A DNA stretch of 64,000 nucleotides from Hydrangea macrophylla (Eukaryota; Streptophyta; Magnoliopsida; Cornales; Hydrangeaceae): positions 103,490,140-103,554,139 of the forward strand of contig CM066992.1 in assembly GCA_033977485.1 (NCBI GenBank). The letters are read 5' to 3'. The position numbers and the translations under genes were made by a program. Positions 1 through 11,607 of this stretch are shown one piece after another. The stretch's first letter is position 1; each line of letters starts with the position of its first letter. A model generated the notes under the pieces. It saw only the letters and a program-made list of their open reading frames with translations. It searched no databases and was not told where the DNA came from.

Positions 1-259
1 AATAATAAAAATCCCAAAAATTGCTAACCCAAATGTAATTAGACACAAAATTGTTGATTGAAACCTCATGATTATATTAAATAAAATTTCAAAAGCTAAC
101 CTGAATGTAATAATAATATGAAATGACATAGTTACCTCCCACAAATTAATATATTATTATGATAAGTATCACGATATACACGTAATTAAGCTATAGTGAA
201 AGGGTATTATGGTCGTCGTGAGAAGATGCGGAGGGGCATTATGGTAATTGACTAAATCA

Positions 260-260
<1 letters not shown>

Positions 261-314
<54 letters not shown>
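261..314. repeat. (AT)n-(AG)n microsatellite directly after a splice donor
   Basis: A compound microsatellite, about 18 bases of AT followed by about 36 bases of AG. On the gene strand it begins a few bases after the exon 2 donor of the left monooxygenase. The complete paralogue has the same arrangement at 6776-6818. Confidence 0.9.
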
Positions 315-317
<3 letters not shown>

Positions 318-320
318 TAC

Positions 321-504
321 CCCTGAAGCAGATGATGTTGGTGGCGAAGGGAATCACCGATGCCAATGGCATCCAAAGCCCTCCACGAATTTGTCCAATT
401 TGTAAATGCAAATCCTGTAATTCTCAAACTATCTGATGATTCCAACACCAAGCTCCGGATCCCCAACCTATGCATATTACATGTGTATATATATATATAT
501 ATAT

Positions 505-568
<64 letters not shown>

Positions 569-671
569 ATTGGAAAATCTTGTGGGTGGGATACCTGTGA
601 AGTCCCAAGGATGTGGTAAGGCCGGCAATTCCAGCTCCAACAATCACAACATCTTCACCCACCTCCTCCAT
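321..671 (-). CDS. FAD-dependent monooxygenase (MO2/CTD type), first two exons; continues off left edge
   Basis: Exon 1 is 671-595 (ATG at 671-669) and encodes the dinucleotide-binding motif [10 protein letters not shown] of class A flavin monooxygenases. Exon 2 is 467-321 (147 bp) and encodes the [14 protein letters not shown] block. Both exons have GT-AG borders in the same phases as the complete paralogue at 2612-7143, and exon 2 has exactly the same length. The 69-bp third exon of the paralogue is not found in bases 1-320; the paralogue's second intron is 695 bp, so the remaining exons probably lie outside the window. The two genes form a head-to-tail tandem pair. Members of this family are soluble FAD/NADPH enzymes resembling salicylate hydroxylase; their plant substrates are mostly unknown. 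Whether the copy is functional cannot be judged from two exons. Confidence 0.8.
486..565. repeat. (AT)n-(GATA)-(GA)n microsatellite in intron 1
   Basis: Compound AT, GATA and GA repeat filling most of the 127-bp intron between exon 1 and exon 2 of the left monooxygenase copy. Confidence 0.9.
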
Positions 672-930
672 CACGCCTTTGGCTTTACTTTTGTTATAGT
701 AGTAAGTAATTAGACTAATAGCCTCTACTTATTCTGACCAAAAAAAAAAGAAGCCTCTACTTATATTTAAAAAAAAGGATTGATGGAAAGAAGTGATTAT
801 CACTAATCTGGATTTTTTTTTTATATATATTTTTTGTCGGAATTAATTTGGAAAATGAAAGGAATGTATACTAAACATATATATGTTCATACTTGAGAAA
901 CTTCTGGAGATAGAGATATTATAATGATAA

Positions 931-1461
931 GGGCAAATTAAGTCCCTTAAATTATACATTTATTTTCAATTGAGTTTATATATTTTTTTATAATTGGATC
1001 TTTAAACTTCAAAAATTTATTCAATTAGATTCAAATTCTGACACTGTTAGTTTAAATTATTAGAAATTGTGTCGTACGTTGCGCATAATACTTACCTGTC
1101 ACATGTTAGGTTAAGCCAAACACGAGAAACTATGAATGATATGATTTTGGGTATAATGAATGCAATTTTGGATCTAGTCGAATATGTTTTCGAATTTGAT
1201 TGAACGCGATTTCAGATCTGACGTGAATACGATTTTTCACACTATTCACAATCTCTCGTGTTTGTCTTAATCTAACATGTGACAGGTAAATATTACACGC
1301 AACTTACGTGACAATTTTTAATAGTTTAAGCTAACAATGTTAAAATTTGGGTCTAATTGAAAGAAATTTTGAAGTTTAAGGATCTAATTACAATTTTTTT
1401 TTTTTTTATAAACTTAATTAAAAACAAATTATAATTTAATAAATTAAAATGTAATTTGCCC
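931..1461. mobile_element. Long-TIR foldback MITE, probably Mutator type
   Basis: The stretch starts GGGCAAATTA and ends with its complement TAATTTGCCC. The left ~230 bases match the right ~230 bases in inverted orientation; a conserved block including CCTGTCACATGTTAG occurs in both arms. The 9-base flanks TAATGATAA (922-930) and AAACGATAA (1462-1470) match at 7 of 9 positions, which fits an eroded Mutator-type target duplication. There is no coding capacity. Together with the next MITE it fills most of the gap between the two monooxygenase genes. Confidence 0.65.
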
Positions 1462-1754
1462 AAACGATAAAGAAGATGGTGATGACAGCTAATGGGGCAA
1501 TAATATTTGGAAGCAATTGCTTTATTAGCATTTTTTTAATATATTTTGTTGTCACATTAATTTTGTCCGAAGTTTCAATAGCAGCCGTGACAAGATACTG
1601 GACAATGGACGTATATTAATTGTATTGTGCGACAATCAAACACAAAAAGAAGAGTAATCCCAATTACAATTATCCCATAATTATTTGTGTTTGCTTGTGC
1701 ATTATTTGGGATCTTGTGGTTCATAGTTGCTACAAGTCAACACAAGGAAAATAA

Positions 1755-1938
1755 GACTAATGCCATACTTTTTAAATTTTTATTTTAAAAGTATTTTTTA
1801 AATGGTGTGAGACAGTAGGGTCAGGTCTATTATAATGAGACTAGTTGAATTTTAATTGAAAGTTGTTTATCTGGCCCTACTGCCATATTATTTGGGAAAC
1901 ACTTTTAGTATAGAAATTTATGAAGCACAACATTACTC
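1755..1938. mobile_element. MULE-type MITE (GAGTAATG family)
   Basis: 184 bp with ends GACTAATGCC and CATTACTC. The flanks GGAAAATAA (1746-1754) and GGAAAAGAA (1939-1947) are a 9-bp target duplication with one mismatch. The interior shares blocks such as AAAAGTA.TT and GGGAA.CACTTTTA with the copy at 20296-20474. Confidence 0.65.
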
Positions 1939-2611
1939 GGAAAAGAATGGGCCACACTTTCTTATTTTATGGAATGTGATTGATCCATGTGTACACAAAT
2001 GTTGTCAGCGTGGACACTATTCAGCGCAATCATATTCTTAGAACAATATGGTACGAACATAAAAAAAAAAATACTAATAATATAAAAAATAAAAAATAAA
2101 TAAAAAATAAATAGAGGCTCTCTTTACAATTTTCAATTCTTGTTTGGCAAGATTGCGGGTATTATCTCCCCAATTACGGAGTATATATCTTCACAGATCA
2201 CACATGCTTCTCAAATATAAATTTAAAAATTACTTACCAAATGCTCTTATAGCTGTATTACATTCAGTGATATGTGATACTATTAATCGCTGTCACATTC
2301 TATTATTCAATTGTAAAATATAGACAGACTAATTTAGAATTTTTATTTGAGAATCATAGCATTATTGGAGCAGACAATATCAAATCGAAGTGGATGTGAC
2401 GTGAAAGAGAAGTAGTTTTAAATTACTTTATCTAGTTGAACATTTATGTTCCCAAGAAGAAAAAATAGCATCATTGCCAACTATGCTTTATAATTACTAA
2501 AATGTTCATTGCATTCACCAAAGAAACACACATAGCTAGAAAGGATTTTCAGTCCTTTGATCCCAAAAATAAAATAAAATAAAATAAAAAGGCAGGTAGG
2601 CTTTTTTCTCT

Positions 2612-3640
2612 CTAACAAAGCTTTCCACAATCAAAATCAGCCCTCTTCAATAACAAACCAGCTAGGTAATTGGCCAAAACTTTCTCTCTAATAAAACTCA
2701 CCACTTTCCCATCACTCTGCTGTATAAAACCAACCATAAAAGCTGTACTTATCAGCTCAATTGCTCTCCATCTTCTCTGTCTAGCAAACTTCTTCAACCC
2801 CATCTCTATCCTCTCATACTCATCCTTTTCATGATCAGCCTTCTCTTTTGGTTTTTTCGACAAGGCCTCGGCTACACACCTAGCCAAAACGACACCGTCT
2901 TCCAATGCTGCGCACCCGCCTTGGCCAATGTCCGGTGTCATTGGGTGAAGCGCATCCCCGGCTACACAAACACTGCCTTTGCTTATATTTCCCCATAGTA
3001 GTTCCCATGGAGGTCTCAATCCAAGTGGTGAACATATAATACTGTCCAGTTTAGTGATCTCTACCACAGACTTGACTTGATCTGGTGATTTTCCAAGCTT
3101 GCTCAGCACAAATTCTTTCATTTTTGCTGGATTGTCATCCATCTCTTCCTCTACATCATTCAATAAATTATTAAGCATTTAATAAATACAAATATATATA
3201 TATATATATATATATACCACTCCCATTTATAAAGAAATCCAAGCCTAGTTAGTACATAGTCTAAAATCACCCATTGTTATCATGTCACCTCCTTAAAATG
3301 AGGATACTAAGTTAATTTTCCAAAGGTCTAAAATTTAAAATCGCGAGTTAGCCAAATGCACCTATCAAATTTCACTCTACCTCCAGATTATGCAATAAGG
3401 AGAAGTACCTGCATTTGATCTTGTTGTACAGATGGGTGTTTTAGCAGCTCTCTTTAAAATGTTACAAAGGACTTTAGTGCCCTCAAAGTAAAATTATTTT
3501 AGTGCTCTGGTTTTGATGAGGCGATAAAGACCTTCCTCTCCTATTTAAAAATGAGCAAAATGTTATCTTATTACACTCATGCAGTAGGATACTTAGACCC
3601 ATACACGTGTGTGTGTATATAGGATACTTAGACCCATACA

Positions 3641-3679
<39 letters not shown>

Positions 3680-6600
3680 TACATATTTATACATGCGGAA
3701 TTGGAAACAACTAGTGTGAATTTGTTGCAGATGTACTAGGAAACAACTAGTAAGGCACGCAGGAGCTTACCATGGGCCGAGGGAATATAGGTGAAAAACC
3801 AATAAACAGTACTGTCATCACATGGTAAGAAACCGGACCGTACACCTTTGCCGAAAAACTGATACATTTTAGGCTCAAATCCATGACTACCCTTAAAATC
3901 CGCATAGCCCCTTATGGCAGAGCGGCCCACAAACTTTGGTTTCTTGAAGCCCAGCCACTTCGCCACCACTGAGTTCACTCCTTCACACCCAACCAACACC
4001 TATCGTTCACCACATCCTTAAATACATGAGTGGTGCACAAACAAGTGTAAAAAAAAAAAAATTCACTTTAAAATCCACACTGAATTTGACATTCAATTTT
4101 AAATGCATGTACCCTGTGATGTATAAATGGTGCACAAAAAAGTGTAAAAAAATTCACACAGCACAAAGTACATGCATTTAAAACATAAGATGTCAAATTC
4201 AATGTGAATTTCAAAGTGTGCCTAGCATTACTCCACATAATTTAGTAGTTAATTAGCACTTGGGAATCTCAAACCTAAGTGCTTGTTTGGGAATGATGAA
4301 AACAAATTCTAAGATTTAAAACAAAGTTCTATTTTTATTGATTCATATGAAAACCAATACTCCCTATATACCAAATTAAAGATCCTTTTGGGAATTCCAA
4401 CTAATTAAGAAAGGATACTTGATTGTGGTGAAATGTTGAAGTTTCCATTATTTCACTTATTTTAAGTTTAAATTTACAGGGTCATATGAATGAAAACTAG
4501 AATAAATTCAGATGATAAAAAGTAAAACTTGGAAAGTACTTATTCAAAGTGCATCAACTTTTCAAAGATACTCTTCAAATGTAACTGAGACTCTTGTATA
4601 GGAACGGATGAAATATTACTTTGGTTTGATAAAAATAGTTGCTTGGGTCTTTATTAAGACACGAAGTCTATGTACCTAAAAAGTAACCATTACAGGCAGA
4701 TAACTATTTACAACTTTAAGTCTTTTTTTTTTTTGTTTTTTAACCACTTAATTTTTTTTTTTTATGCGTGTGTTATGTTATCCAAACAAAACGGCTCCTA
4801 ATAAAGTAGTTAGTCCTCCTAGAGAACGCCACCCAACACCCATTATCGGTCAGTCTATATATATATATACAAAGATTCTCTAAAGAGGGCCACCTCTCTT
4901 TATTAAAGAGAGGACCTCTGTTTGGCCGTTGGATTGTATTTAAAAACTGTGAAATGACAAAACTGTCATTAATAAAAACACGATCTGACGGCCAAAATAG
5001 AGATCCTCTCTTTAATAAAGAGAGGACGCCCTCTTTATAGCCTGACTGTATATATATATATATGATATGTCCAGAAATATTCAGTCAAAGTCAGATCGCC
5101 ATGTTGGCATTGAAGAACCTAAAATATCCGGAATGGACGCTTGTGGCCCATCAATCCCGAGGTCGTCGACTATGACCGTTCGGGACGTTCCAACGACTTG
5201 GGTGTACAGCGCAGCTACTCTCCACGAGGTGCAGCTTGGCTGGCAACCAACCAAGCTGCTCAACGGTTTCCTAATCCGATCAGAAGACTGTTGGGAAGAA
5301 TGAGCAGTTTCCTAAACCACTTAAGAAACTCCCATAAATTTATGTAAGTCAGTTGTAATCAGATTAGGCTTCCTAATCTGATTACTTACCATGTACAGGA
5401 GGATTCTTGCATCTATAAAAGAGTCCGCCTACCCTCTTTACAGGGGGAGCATTCTAATCGAAAAGAATAGCCTATAATTCTCACTCATACACCCAGTCGG
5501 TTCTACTGGTAGGGCCGCCCTCAACTGTTGGCTTACCAGGTCCGTCGGTGATTACTAGTGAAGCGCACTGACGCAACCGTGGATGTAGATTATCTCATTA
5601 ACGGGACCGAACCACATACAAGCTCTTATGTCCCCATATCTCTCTTTTAATCATTCTTACCAACTTTCGGCATCATCAATATATATATATATATATATAT
5701 AATACACATGTATGTAGTATTACAAGAGAGAGCAAATGTTGTACCTTGGTTTTGATGGTAGATCCATCAGCAAGATGCAGCAGCTTGCAAAATCCTGAAT
5801 CTTCAATGGAGGAGACTTTAGAGGAATACCTGATGGTGCCACTTGGCAGCTCCTTTTCAAGGGCTTCCATTAACAACTTCCTTTTCATACATCTAACTTC
5901 ATGGCCTCCACTACACATCACAAATTCACAACCATCCAACACTTTGAAACAACCCACATAATTATATATATATATATATATATAATAAATTCTTATTAAA
6001 AAATTCGGAAAAAATGGAAAAGTATGATGTGAATTTGTTTCAATTTCAGGTAAAACTTACTGTGACCCTCTGGTCTTAAATGACAATTCTGCGGTGCGAA
6101 GTCCAGATACTAAAGAAGTGCTCACTACCCTGCAGGCAGATTTGTACATATCATTTTTTTTTTTTTTTTTTTGGTTGCTACATAGCAATTAGCAAATTGT
6201 ACCAGTAAACAAAATTCCAAAGATTCTAATTTCAATTCAATAGTAGTCTCACGTCACGCCAAAGATCACCAAGAGAAATCCGAGACAAATTAAGCTAAAA
6301 AGTGAATAAAAACAAAAGATTAAAGCTATAGTTTTCATATTTGGGATACCAAAATGATATAGAAGTGGTACCATATGTAGTGACAATCACTGACACAGCA
6401 TGTGTTACAAATGTCAAAACTTCTCGAAACTAAATTTAAAATTTGAGAACCTTATCATTACTCTAAACGAGCTTAATGGTTGAGGGTAATACTAATATTA
6501 TGGTTCCCAAATTTGAGATACCCAATTATGCTACGGAAGTGGTATCATATGCAACCCCGACATGAGGTACAAATGTCAAAGCATGTGAGAATAAAATTTG

Positions 6601-6773
6601 GGACCGTATCATTACTCTTTGTACTAAATGGGCACCTCCAAATAAAGTAATAAGAAATAAATAAATTAGAGTAATAGTAATTATATGTTCCCAAATTCAG
6701 TTAAGTGTTCTACAAGATGGACCGCCAATATGTAGTGGGTGTTACCACATACCTTGGTATATCTCCCAAAGCA

Positions 6774-6819
<46 letters not shown>

Positions 6820-7143
6820 GGTACCCCTGAAGCTGAAGGTGTTGATGGCGGAGGGAATCACCGATGCCAATAGCATCCAAAGCCCTCAAAGCGTTAGACC
6901 AAGTTGTAAAAGCAAATCCTGTAATTCTCAAACTATCTGATGATTCCAGTACCAAGCTTCGGAATCCCAACCTAGAAAAACAGTACTTAGTTGTTACAAA
7001 CATGTGTTTGTGTGTGATAATATAGACCTGTGTGTGTGTGTGTGGTCATTTAATCGGTTCGATGAACACCTGTGAAGTCCTACGGACGTAGTAAGGCCAG
7101 CAATTCCAGCTCCAACAATCACAATTTCTTCAACCTTTTCCAT
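2612..7143 (-). CDS. FAD-dependent monooxygenase (MO2/CTD type), complete, six exons
   Basis: Spliced CDS: 7143-7070, 6971-6825, 6129-6061, 5910-5745, 3999-3771 and 3150-2612 (TAG at 2614-2612). This gives 1224 bp or 407 residues, the usual size of the plant family; all introns are GT-AG and phases agree. The protein shows the three class A flavin monooxygenase signatures: GAGIAG near residues 11-16 (FAD adenosine), the DG-like GCEGVNS at about 156-162, and [19 protein letters not shown] near 290-308 (FAD ribityl/pyrophosphate). A hydrophobic or organelle-targeting N-terminus is absent, so the enzyme is probably cytosolic. The likely reaction is NADPH- and O2-dependent hydroxylation; the substrate is unknown. 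The 69-bp third exon is easy to miss: it encodes the segment ending in SFKTRGS and restores phase between exons 2 and 4. Intron 4 (4000-5744) carries a solo LTR and three MITEs, yet the splice sites are intact, so the gene is probably functional. Confidence 0.88.
4028..4233. mobile_element. Foldback MITE (AATGCTAGGCACAC ends)
   Basis: Inverted-repeat sequence in intron 4 of the complete monooxygenase. The right end reads GTGTGCCTAGCATTACTC; the left end is an eroded inverted match. The two arms share TGACAT and ATGCATGTAC blocks in opposite orientation. Related to the element at 58395-58579. No convincing target duplication was found. Confidence 0.5.
4360..4613. mobile_element. Degenerate Stowaway-type MITE
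   Basis: Begins with CTCCCTATATACC after a TA and ends GGAACGGATGAAA before a TA, an eroded form of the Stowaway terminal repeat CTCCCTCCGTCCC. It shares the internal phrase TTTTGGGAATTCCAACT with the better preserved copy at 8582-8856. Lies in intron 4 of the monooxygenase. Confidence 0.6.
4851..5048. mobile_element. Foldback MITE whose arms are themselves hairpins, copy 1
   Basis: Ends CAGTC and GACTG. Each arm contains the self-complementary stretch CTCTCTTTATTAAAGAGAG, and the arms also pair with one another through the ACACGATCTGACGGCCAAA block and its inverse. A second copy is at 26562-26733. It ends 14 bases before the solo LTR. Confidence 0.7.
5063..5678 (+). mobile_element. Solo LTR, probably Ty3/gypsy
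   Basis: 616 bp starting TGATATGTCC and ending GGCATCATCA, with TG...CA ends. It contains a TATA-like CTATAAAAGAG near 5412 and a polyadenylation-type AT-rich end. Both flanks read ATATA (5058-5062, 5679-5683), which would be a 5-bp duplication but is weak evidence inside an AT repeat. GC content is clearly higher than the surrounding intron. There is no internal coding region, so it is the product of LTR-LTR recombination. It sits in intron 4 of the monooxygenase. Confidence 0.65.
6335..6617. mobile_element. Two related MITE relics in intron 2 of the monooxygenase
   Basis: Segments 6335-6463 and 6484-6617 share the phrase GAAGTGGTA.CATATG and both end in CATTACTC. The second begins GGGTAATA, so it has inverted ends of the GAGTAATG family. 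Target duplications are not recognisable. Confidence 0.45.
6776..6818. repeat. (GA)n microsatellite directly after a splice donor
   Basis: About 40 bases of GA with one AAAGA interruption, beginning a few bases inside intron 2 of the complete monooxygenase (donor at 6824). The left paralogue has the same arrangement. Confidence 0.9.
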
Positions 7144-7391
7144 AATAGTTTTTTTTTTTTTTTTGGCTCTCCTTGATGGGTGTGTGTGCGTATATATCAC
7201 TGGATTATCAAGTATATATACACATCTTTTGTACACAATTTGTGTTACATTATTTTAAATGTGTGTAACTTGTGCCGTTAAAATGATGCACATAAAAAAT
7301 ATAAAAAAATACATAAAAAATTCAAACATGGTAAGGTATACGCATATAAAAATACAGTGAGTCAAAAATTATATACACCTAATAATATTAT

Positions 7392-8088
7392 TAGGGGTGT
7401 CAAACGGGGCGAATTGGCCCGCCCCGCCCCAATTCGCCATTTGGCGAGTCGTAACTCGTCTCGCCTCGTGGACGAACCCAGCTCGTGACTCAATTCATTG
7501 GGTATGGGTTCGGGTCGATTTCCATTTTTGCAATCCACAACTCACCCCGTGACTCAGCTCGTCTAACCCACCGACTCGCCATCAACCCGCCTCGCCTCGT
7601 AACCCGCCTCGCCTCGCGGACCCACCCCGCCCCGCCTCACCAACCCGTGAATAAAATATTTTTATTTAATTGTTTTCAAATAAACTATTTATTAATAAAC
7701 AATTTTATTAAACTTGTAAGTAGAAAATAAATTTTTTTTTTTTTTTTTTTTTTAAGTTTCCAGATACTTTTTTCAACAAACTATTTTTAAATAAAGTATT
7801 TGATTAAACTATTTTTTAGAAATATATTTTTTAAAAAATTAAAAATAAGTTTTTGCAAGCAACTCGCGGGGTAATTCACAAACTAACCCGCGAGTTAGCC
7901 GCCCCGCCTCGCCTCGCCCCGTTGACCCACGAATTAGTGGGCTGGGGCGAATCACCCTATATCCCTTACCGAGTCAATTCGTCCTGCCCCGTCTATTTCA
8001 CCGACCTGCCCCGTAACTCGCCAAAATTCGCCCAACTCGTTAAGGTGGCGGGGCGGGGCGGGGCGGGCCGCCCCGTTTGACACCTCTA
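7392..8088. mobile_element. Non-autonomous hAT-like element (TAGGGGTGTCAAACGGGG ends)
   Basis: 697 bp with inverted ends TAGGGGTGTCAAACGGGGCG and its complement with one change. The 8-base flanks AATATTAT (7384-7391) and ATTATTAT (8089-8096) differ once, which fits a hAT-type duplication. The ends are very GC-rich, with repeated CGCCCCGCCTCG and CTCGCC phrases, and the core near 7650-7850 is AT-rich. No coding capacity. It lies just upstream of the complete monooxygenase. Confidence 0.75.
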
Positions 8089-8219
8089 ATTATTATACAC
8101 AAATATGTCAGAATAATTAAAAATCAGTCAATAATTTGTTGACAAATGAAAACTCAATCACCTACTTTTTCAAAATAAAAGGAAATCATTTTAAAACTAA
8201 AAATTTTAAAATCAATCAA

Positions 8220-8513
8220 CTTTTCATCTTTTTTTAAAATGAAAAATTAAAAAAATTATATTTACCTCCCCCCTATCTTCTTCTTCACCACCACCAGCCG
8301 CTGTCGCCACCACCCCCACCATACCACGACCACCACCACCAGCCGTCGCCACCACCCCCACCATACCACCACCACCACCACCACCATGACCACTACCACT
8401 ACCACCATAGTCGGCCACCACACCTTGACCATCACTACTACCAGCCATTACCATACCATGACCTCCCCCACCACACCACGACCACCAGCCACCACCACCA
8501 CCCTGACCACAAC

Positions 8514-8556
<43 letters not shown>

Positions 8557-10535
8557 CACATATATGAGTATATATAATATACTCCCTCCGTCCCATATAA
8601 AGAGTCTCTTTTGGGAATTCCAACTTATTAAGGGGACAACCTTGATTTTGGTGAGATTTTCAACTTTCCAACATTGCCCTTTTTGAAATTCAAAATTGTA
8701 GTATCACATCAAAAAAAAAAGAGAGGGAAGAGTTGGATATAATAAAGGGCAAATTTGGAAAAATGTGTATTAAAGTACTTTGACTTTTCAAAGAGGACTC
8801 TTAAAATGGGACATCAAAATATGGCATCAAGGACTCTAAATATGGGACAGAGGGAGTATATAAATATATGGCCACCACCACCCCAACCTCTCTCTATCTC
8901 TTCTTTCTCTTCTCACCACCACTAGCCACCACCACGGGCCTCCTCCCTCATCACCCCAGCCAAAGCAGAAAATAAAAAATAAAAAATAAAAAAAATTTGC
9001 AGGTTGGAGCAACTGTCCAAACGACAAGAGTAACTCACCAAACGTATCGGGAGCAACTCACCAAACGTAAGGAGCAACTCACCAAAATCGCCAGAAAATA
9101 TCCGATAATAGAATTTAATTTACAATTTAGCTCCCCTTGATTTGTGAAAATTACATAATGATCTTATGCTATAAAATTCTTTTGGTGCTTAACGGATATC
9201 CGATTAAAAATTTCCTTTGGTGCTTAACGGATATCCAATTAATAAAAAATAAAAAATAAAAAAATCTTGATTTGCTTAAGTTTTTTTTTTAGTGCAAACG
9301 GATATCCGAATCCTAACAAATTCATATTCGGATTTTTGTTAACGGATTTTTTATCGGATTCGAATTTAGTTAACGGATTTCTTATCGGATCGGATTCGGA
9401 TATCAAAAATCCGATCCATTTACAAGCCTAGGCAGGGGTGGATGAGAGAGGGCCTATGGTGGTGGCTGGTGGTGGTGAGAAGAGAAAGAAGATATAAAGA
9501 GAGGTTGGGGTAGTAGTGGCCATATTATATATATATGCATGTATGTATATATATAGAGAGAGGTTGTGGTCAGAGTGATGGTGGTGGCCATGGTAGTGGC
9601 TGGTGGTCGTGATGTGGTGGTGGCTGGTAGTGGTGGTGGTGGTCGTCGTCGTCGTGGTGTGGTGGCCGGCCATGGTGGTGGTGATGTGGTGTGGTGTGGT
9701 GTGGTGGTGGCGGTGGTCGTGGTCGTGGCTATGGTGGTCGTGGTGGCTAGTAGTAGTCGTCTTGGTGGTCGTGGTATGGTGGGGGTAGTGGTGGTGGCTG
9801 GTGATGGTGGTAGTGGGGGGTGGTGGTGAGGAAGAAGATGAGAGGGGTAAATGTATTTTTTTTTATTTTTTTATTTCAAAAAAATCAAAAGTTTATCTCT
9901 TTTTAATTTATGAAGATAAATTAGATTTCCTTTCAATTTAAATAAAGTAGGTCACTGATATGTAAATTATTAATAAAGTTGATTGATATCTAATAATCCC
10001 CAAATATGAATGCCGAAGGAATAATTAAAATTCAGTCTATTTTATGTAGAGTATTTAAAAGTCAGTCAAGTGCTTTTTTGAAAATAAAAGGAAGTCTATA
10101 TAAAGTCACTAAATTAGAAATGCATCAACTTTTTGTCTAAAATACCAAAAAAGTTGCAGGTTGGAGCAACTGTCCAAACTGAAGGAGCAACCCACCAAAC
10201 GTATCGGGAGCAACTCACTAAATGTAAGGAGCAACACGTTTGGTGATTTGCTCATTCCGTTTGGTGAGTTGCTCATTCCGTTTGGACAATTGCTCCAAAA
10301 TCCTGCAACTCTTTTTTTTTTTTTTTTTTTTGCTGCAGTGGCGGTGGTGGATGAAGGAGGTGACCCGTGATGATGGTGGTGGTGAGAAGAGAGATAAGAG
10401 ATACAGAGAGCTTGGGGAAGTGGTGGCCATATGTTAGATATGTATATATACTCATGTGTATATATATATATATAGAGAGAGAGAGAGGGTTGAGGTTTGA
10501 GTTTGGGTTGGTGGTGGTGGTGGTGGTGGTGGTGG

Positions 10536-10577
<42 letters not shown>

Positions 10578-10760
10578 GAGAGAGAGAGAGAGAGGTTGGG
10601 GTGGGAGTGGTGGTGGTGGTGGCCGCAGTGGCCAGTGGTGGTGGTGGCGGTGGTCGATGGTGGCAGCGGCTGCCGGTGGTGGTGGTGGTGGTGGCGGCTG
10701 CTGTCGGTTGTGTGGTGGTGGTGGCCATGTGAGGAGAGAGAGAAGAGACAAGGAGGGTAT
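8220..10760. repeat. Composite inverted block of GGT/ACC minisatellites, CT and AT microsatellites
   Basis: Three stretches of CCACCA or GGTGGT trinucleotide repeat (about 8280-8515, 9570-9835 and 10335-10735) are each joined to (CT)n/(GA)n and (AT)n runs. The first is in opposite orientation to the other two, and its AT-rich outer flank matches the outer flank of the second in inverted orientation, so 8220-9860 looks like a large imperfect inverted repeat. A phrase beginning GCAGGTTGGAGCAACTGTCC followed by several GAGCAACTCACCAAACG repeats occurs at about 8997-9085 and again at 10155-10235. Segment 9180-9420 is rich in CGGATATCCGA and ends CATTTACAAGCCTAG, an end known from plant hAT elements. 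Reading frames here encode only Gly/Val or Thr/His runs and are not genes. Confidence 0.6.
8582..8856. mobile_element. Stowaway MITE
   Basis: 275 bp between TA dinucleotides (8580-8581, 8857-8858), with terminal repeats CTCCCTCCGTCCCAT and ATGGGACAGAGGGAG. This is the classical Stowaway (Tc1/mariner) end. It lies within the composite repeat block. Confidence 0.9.
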
Positions 10761-10860
10761 TTTAGAAATTTTATACTAAAATTGATATATTTTTAATTTA
10801 TAAAAAATAATAAACTAACTTTAAAATACTTTACTTTAAATAGACTGAATTTTAATTATC

Positions 10861-11447
10861 CGAATACCGAAAGCTGCCTTTGGGTCACTGCAGTCCAAGC
10901 CAAATTCAAACTTGGGCCACAACAATAGCAATCATTCAGCCGCCAGCACTGACATACATTCATGTCCCTTGGTCTTAAATTACTTTTCTATATATATATA
11001 TATATATATATATTTTCAGGAAGGGATCAATAAAGGAAAAAAAGTCTAACTGCATTTACATTGACAAATGGGCATACTCTGATATACAAAAAGAGCAAAA
11101 TAAAGTGATACCATATGTTGGGGCACTTGGGTTAGATTACAAGTCTACAATACACCCTCTTGTAAAAGGAGTTGACATCCACCCCATTATTTTTTACCAT
11201 TAAATCACGTCAATTTAATCTTGACCCTTGAATTGTTAATTGAGATATTACCTACAAATGGAGTGACCGGTTACTTGGACCAAAAAAAAAAAACTGTGAC
11301 CCAAAAAAAAATGTGAAAGTGGCCGTTTGAAAAAAAATTAATAGAAAAACAAAAACTGTGGCAATTCAGGGAAAAAAAAATTTGTGAAAAAAAAAATGTG
11401 GCAGTGGTCGTTAGAAAAAATAAATAAATAAATTTATTATAAAAAAA
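10861..11447. other. Non-coding intergenic stretch, A-rich direct repeats at 11280-11430
   Basis: No gene seen. Contains an (AT)n run near 10990-11013. At 11280-11430 there is a low-complexity block in which CTGTGACC, GTGGCAGTGGTCGTT and GTGGCCGTTTG phrases alternate with A runs. Confidence 0.5.
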
Positions 11448-11607
11448 GGGTAATGCTATGCTTATCAAATTTCTTTTCCAAAAGTGTTTCACAATACATG
11501 TGGCAGTTGACCCAGTTTTTTCATTGGTTGATGTTAAAGTGATTCCATAGTGGTCCCTACTTTAGTATCATTTGGGATAAAAATTTCGGAAGCATGTGAC
11601 ATTACTC
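11448..11607. mobile_element. MULE-type MITE (GAGTAATG family), eroded
   Basis: Starts GGGTAATGCTATGC and ends GCATGTGACATTACTC. The interior AAAAGTGTTTC and ATCATTTGGGATAAAAAT blocks resemble the copy at 20296-20474. A target duplication could not be recognised. Confidence 0.55.

Noticed and set aside
257..643. Frames with long Ser-Leu and Tyr-Ile runs
   Set aside because: These are microsatellites read through from real monooxygenase exons.
5067..5303. Overlapping short frames on both strands
   Set aside because: They lie in the solo LTR and owe their openness to its higher GC content.
8224..10796. Several open frames of 60-150 codons rich in Gly, Val, Trp or Thr
   Set aside because: They are readings of GGT/ACC and CT/AT repeats in many frames at once; no start context, domain or consistent strand.
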